A stretch of DNA of 64,000 bases from Luteibacter aegosomatis (GTDB taxonomy: Bacteria; Pseudomonadota; Gammaproteobacteria; Xanthomonadales; Rhodanobacteraceae). Position 1 is the first letter of the stretch. Each line of letters opens with the position of its first letter. The position numbers were made by a program, and so were the translations under genes. Positions 62,294 through 64,000 of this stretch are shown in pieces. The stretch spans positions 3,956,001 through 4,020,000 of the forward strand of contig NZ_CP095740.1 in the NCBI RefSeq assembly GCF_023078455.1, written 5' to 3'. The notes below the pieces were generated by a model. That model was given only the letters and a program-made list of their open reading frames with translations, made no database searches and was not told the origin of the DNA.

Positions 62294-64000
<1,707 letters not shown>

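Overview
The window is very GC-rich, densely coded and free of insertion sequences, integrases, tRNA, rRNA or CRISPR arrays. Its gene content (xylA-xylB-xylF-xylG-xylH with a divergent AraC-type xylR, membrane PQQ glucose dehydrogenase, cobalamin-controlled metE, an FdhF-like molybdoenzyme with fdhD, Pseudomonas-like GTGGGAG REP doublets) suggests a gammaproteobacterium of the Xanthomonadales, probably Rhodanobacteraceae (Luteibacter or Dyella type). The family placement is inference.

Layout. (1) 1-1793: start of a GH31 glycosidase, a REP doublet and a GGDEF diguanylate cyclase without inhibitory site. (2) 1837-19616: a surface-glycan or glycoconjugate locus. One arm (minus) has an HPr-kinase-like protein coupled to an ABC exporter. 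A second arm (plus) has a B12-type radical SAM enzyme and an NTP_transf_5 protein. The third is a 12-gene minus-strand operon, almost all genes overlapping: FdtA-like ketoisomerase, FdtB-like aminotransferase, Wzx, GT2, Wzy-like, Wzz, methyltransferase, amidohydrolase, methyltransferase, second radical SAM, GT4, GT4. This is the best candidate for an undescribed system: a Wzx/Wzy pathway combined with radical SAM, amidohydrolase and HprK/NTP_transf_5 tailoring. (3) 19782-25688: cytochrome b561, a haem-bearing outer-membrane-like protein, a small cytochrome c and a barrel protein, then an ECF sigma, zinc anti-sigma and subtilase operon. (4) 25804-27812: dusB and a lone GT2. (5) 27844-34981: a catabolic island (porin, LysR regulator, galD, galB, aldolase, PDC-lactonase-like hydrolase, DctA) that could carry 2-pyrone-4,6-dicarboxylate or 4-oxalomesaconate to pyruvate and oxaloacetate, with no ring-cleavage dioxygenase. 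(6) 35342-40621: FdhF-like oxidoreductase and fdhD facing moeA-mobA and a small unknown gene. (7) 40737-48222: second EF-G with an attenuator-like leader, gcd, an aldo-keto reductase and a GT1. (8) 48286-52379: metE under a cobalamin riboswitch, then metK. (9) 52503-64000: a DUF4142 protein, the xylose operon, galM and the ABC-F ATPase uup (cut by the window end).

A family of hairpin repeats (REP doublets, 78-93 bp including spacer) occurs eight times plus one single remnant, nearly always within 20 bases of a stop codon. One contains the stop codons of both convergent genes around it.
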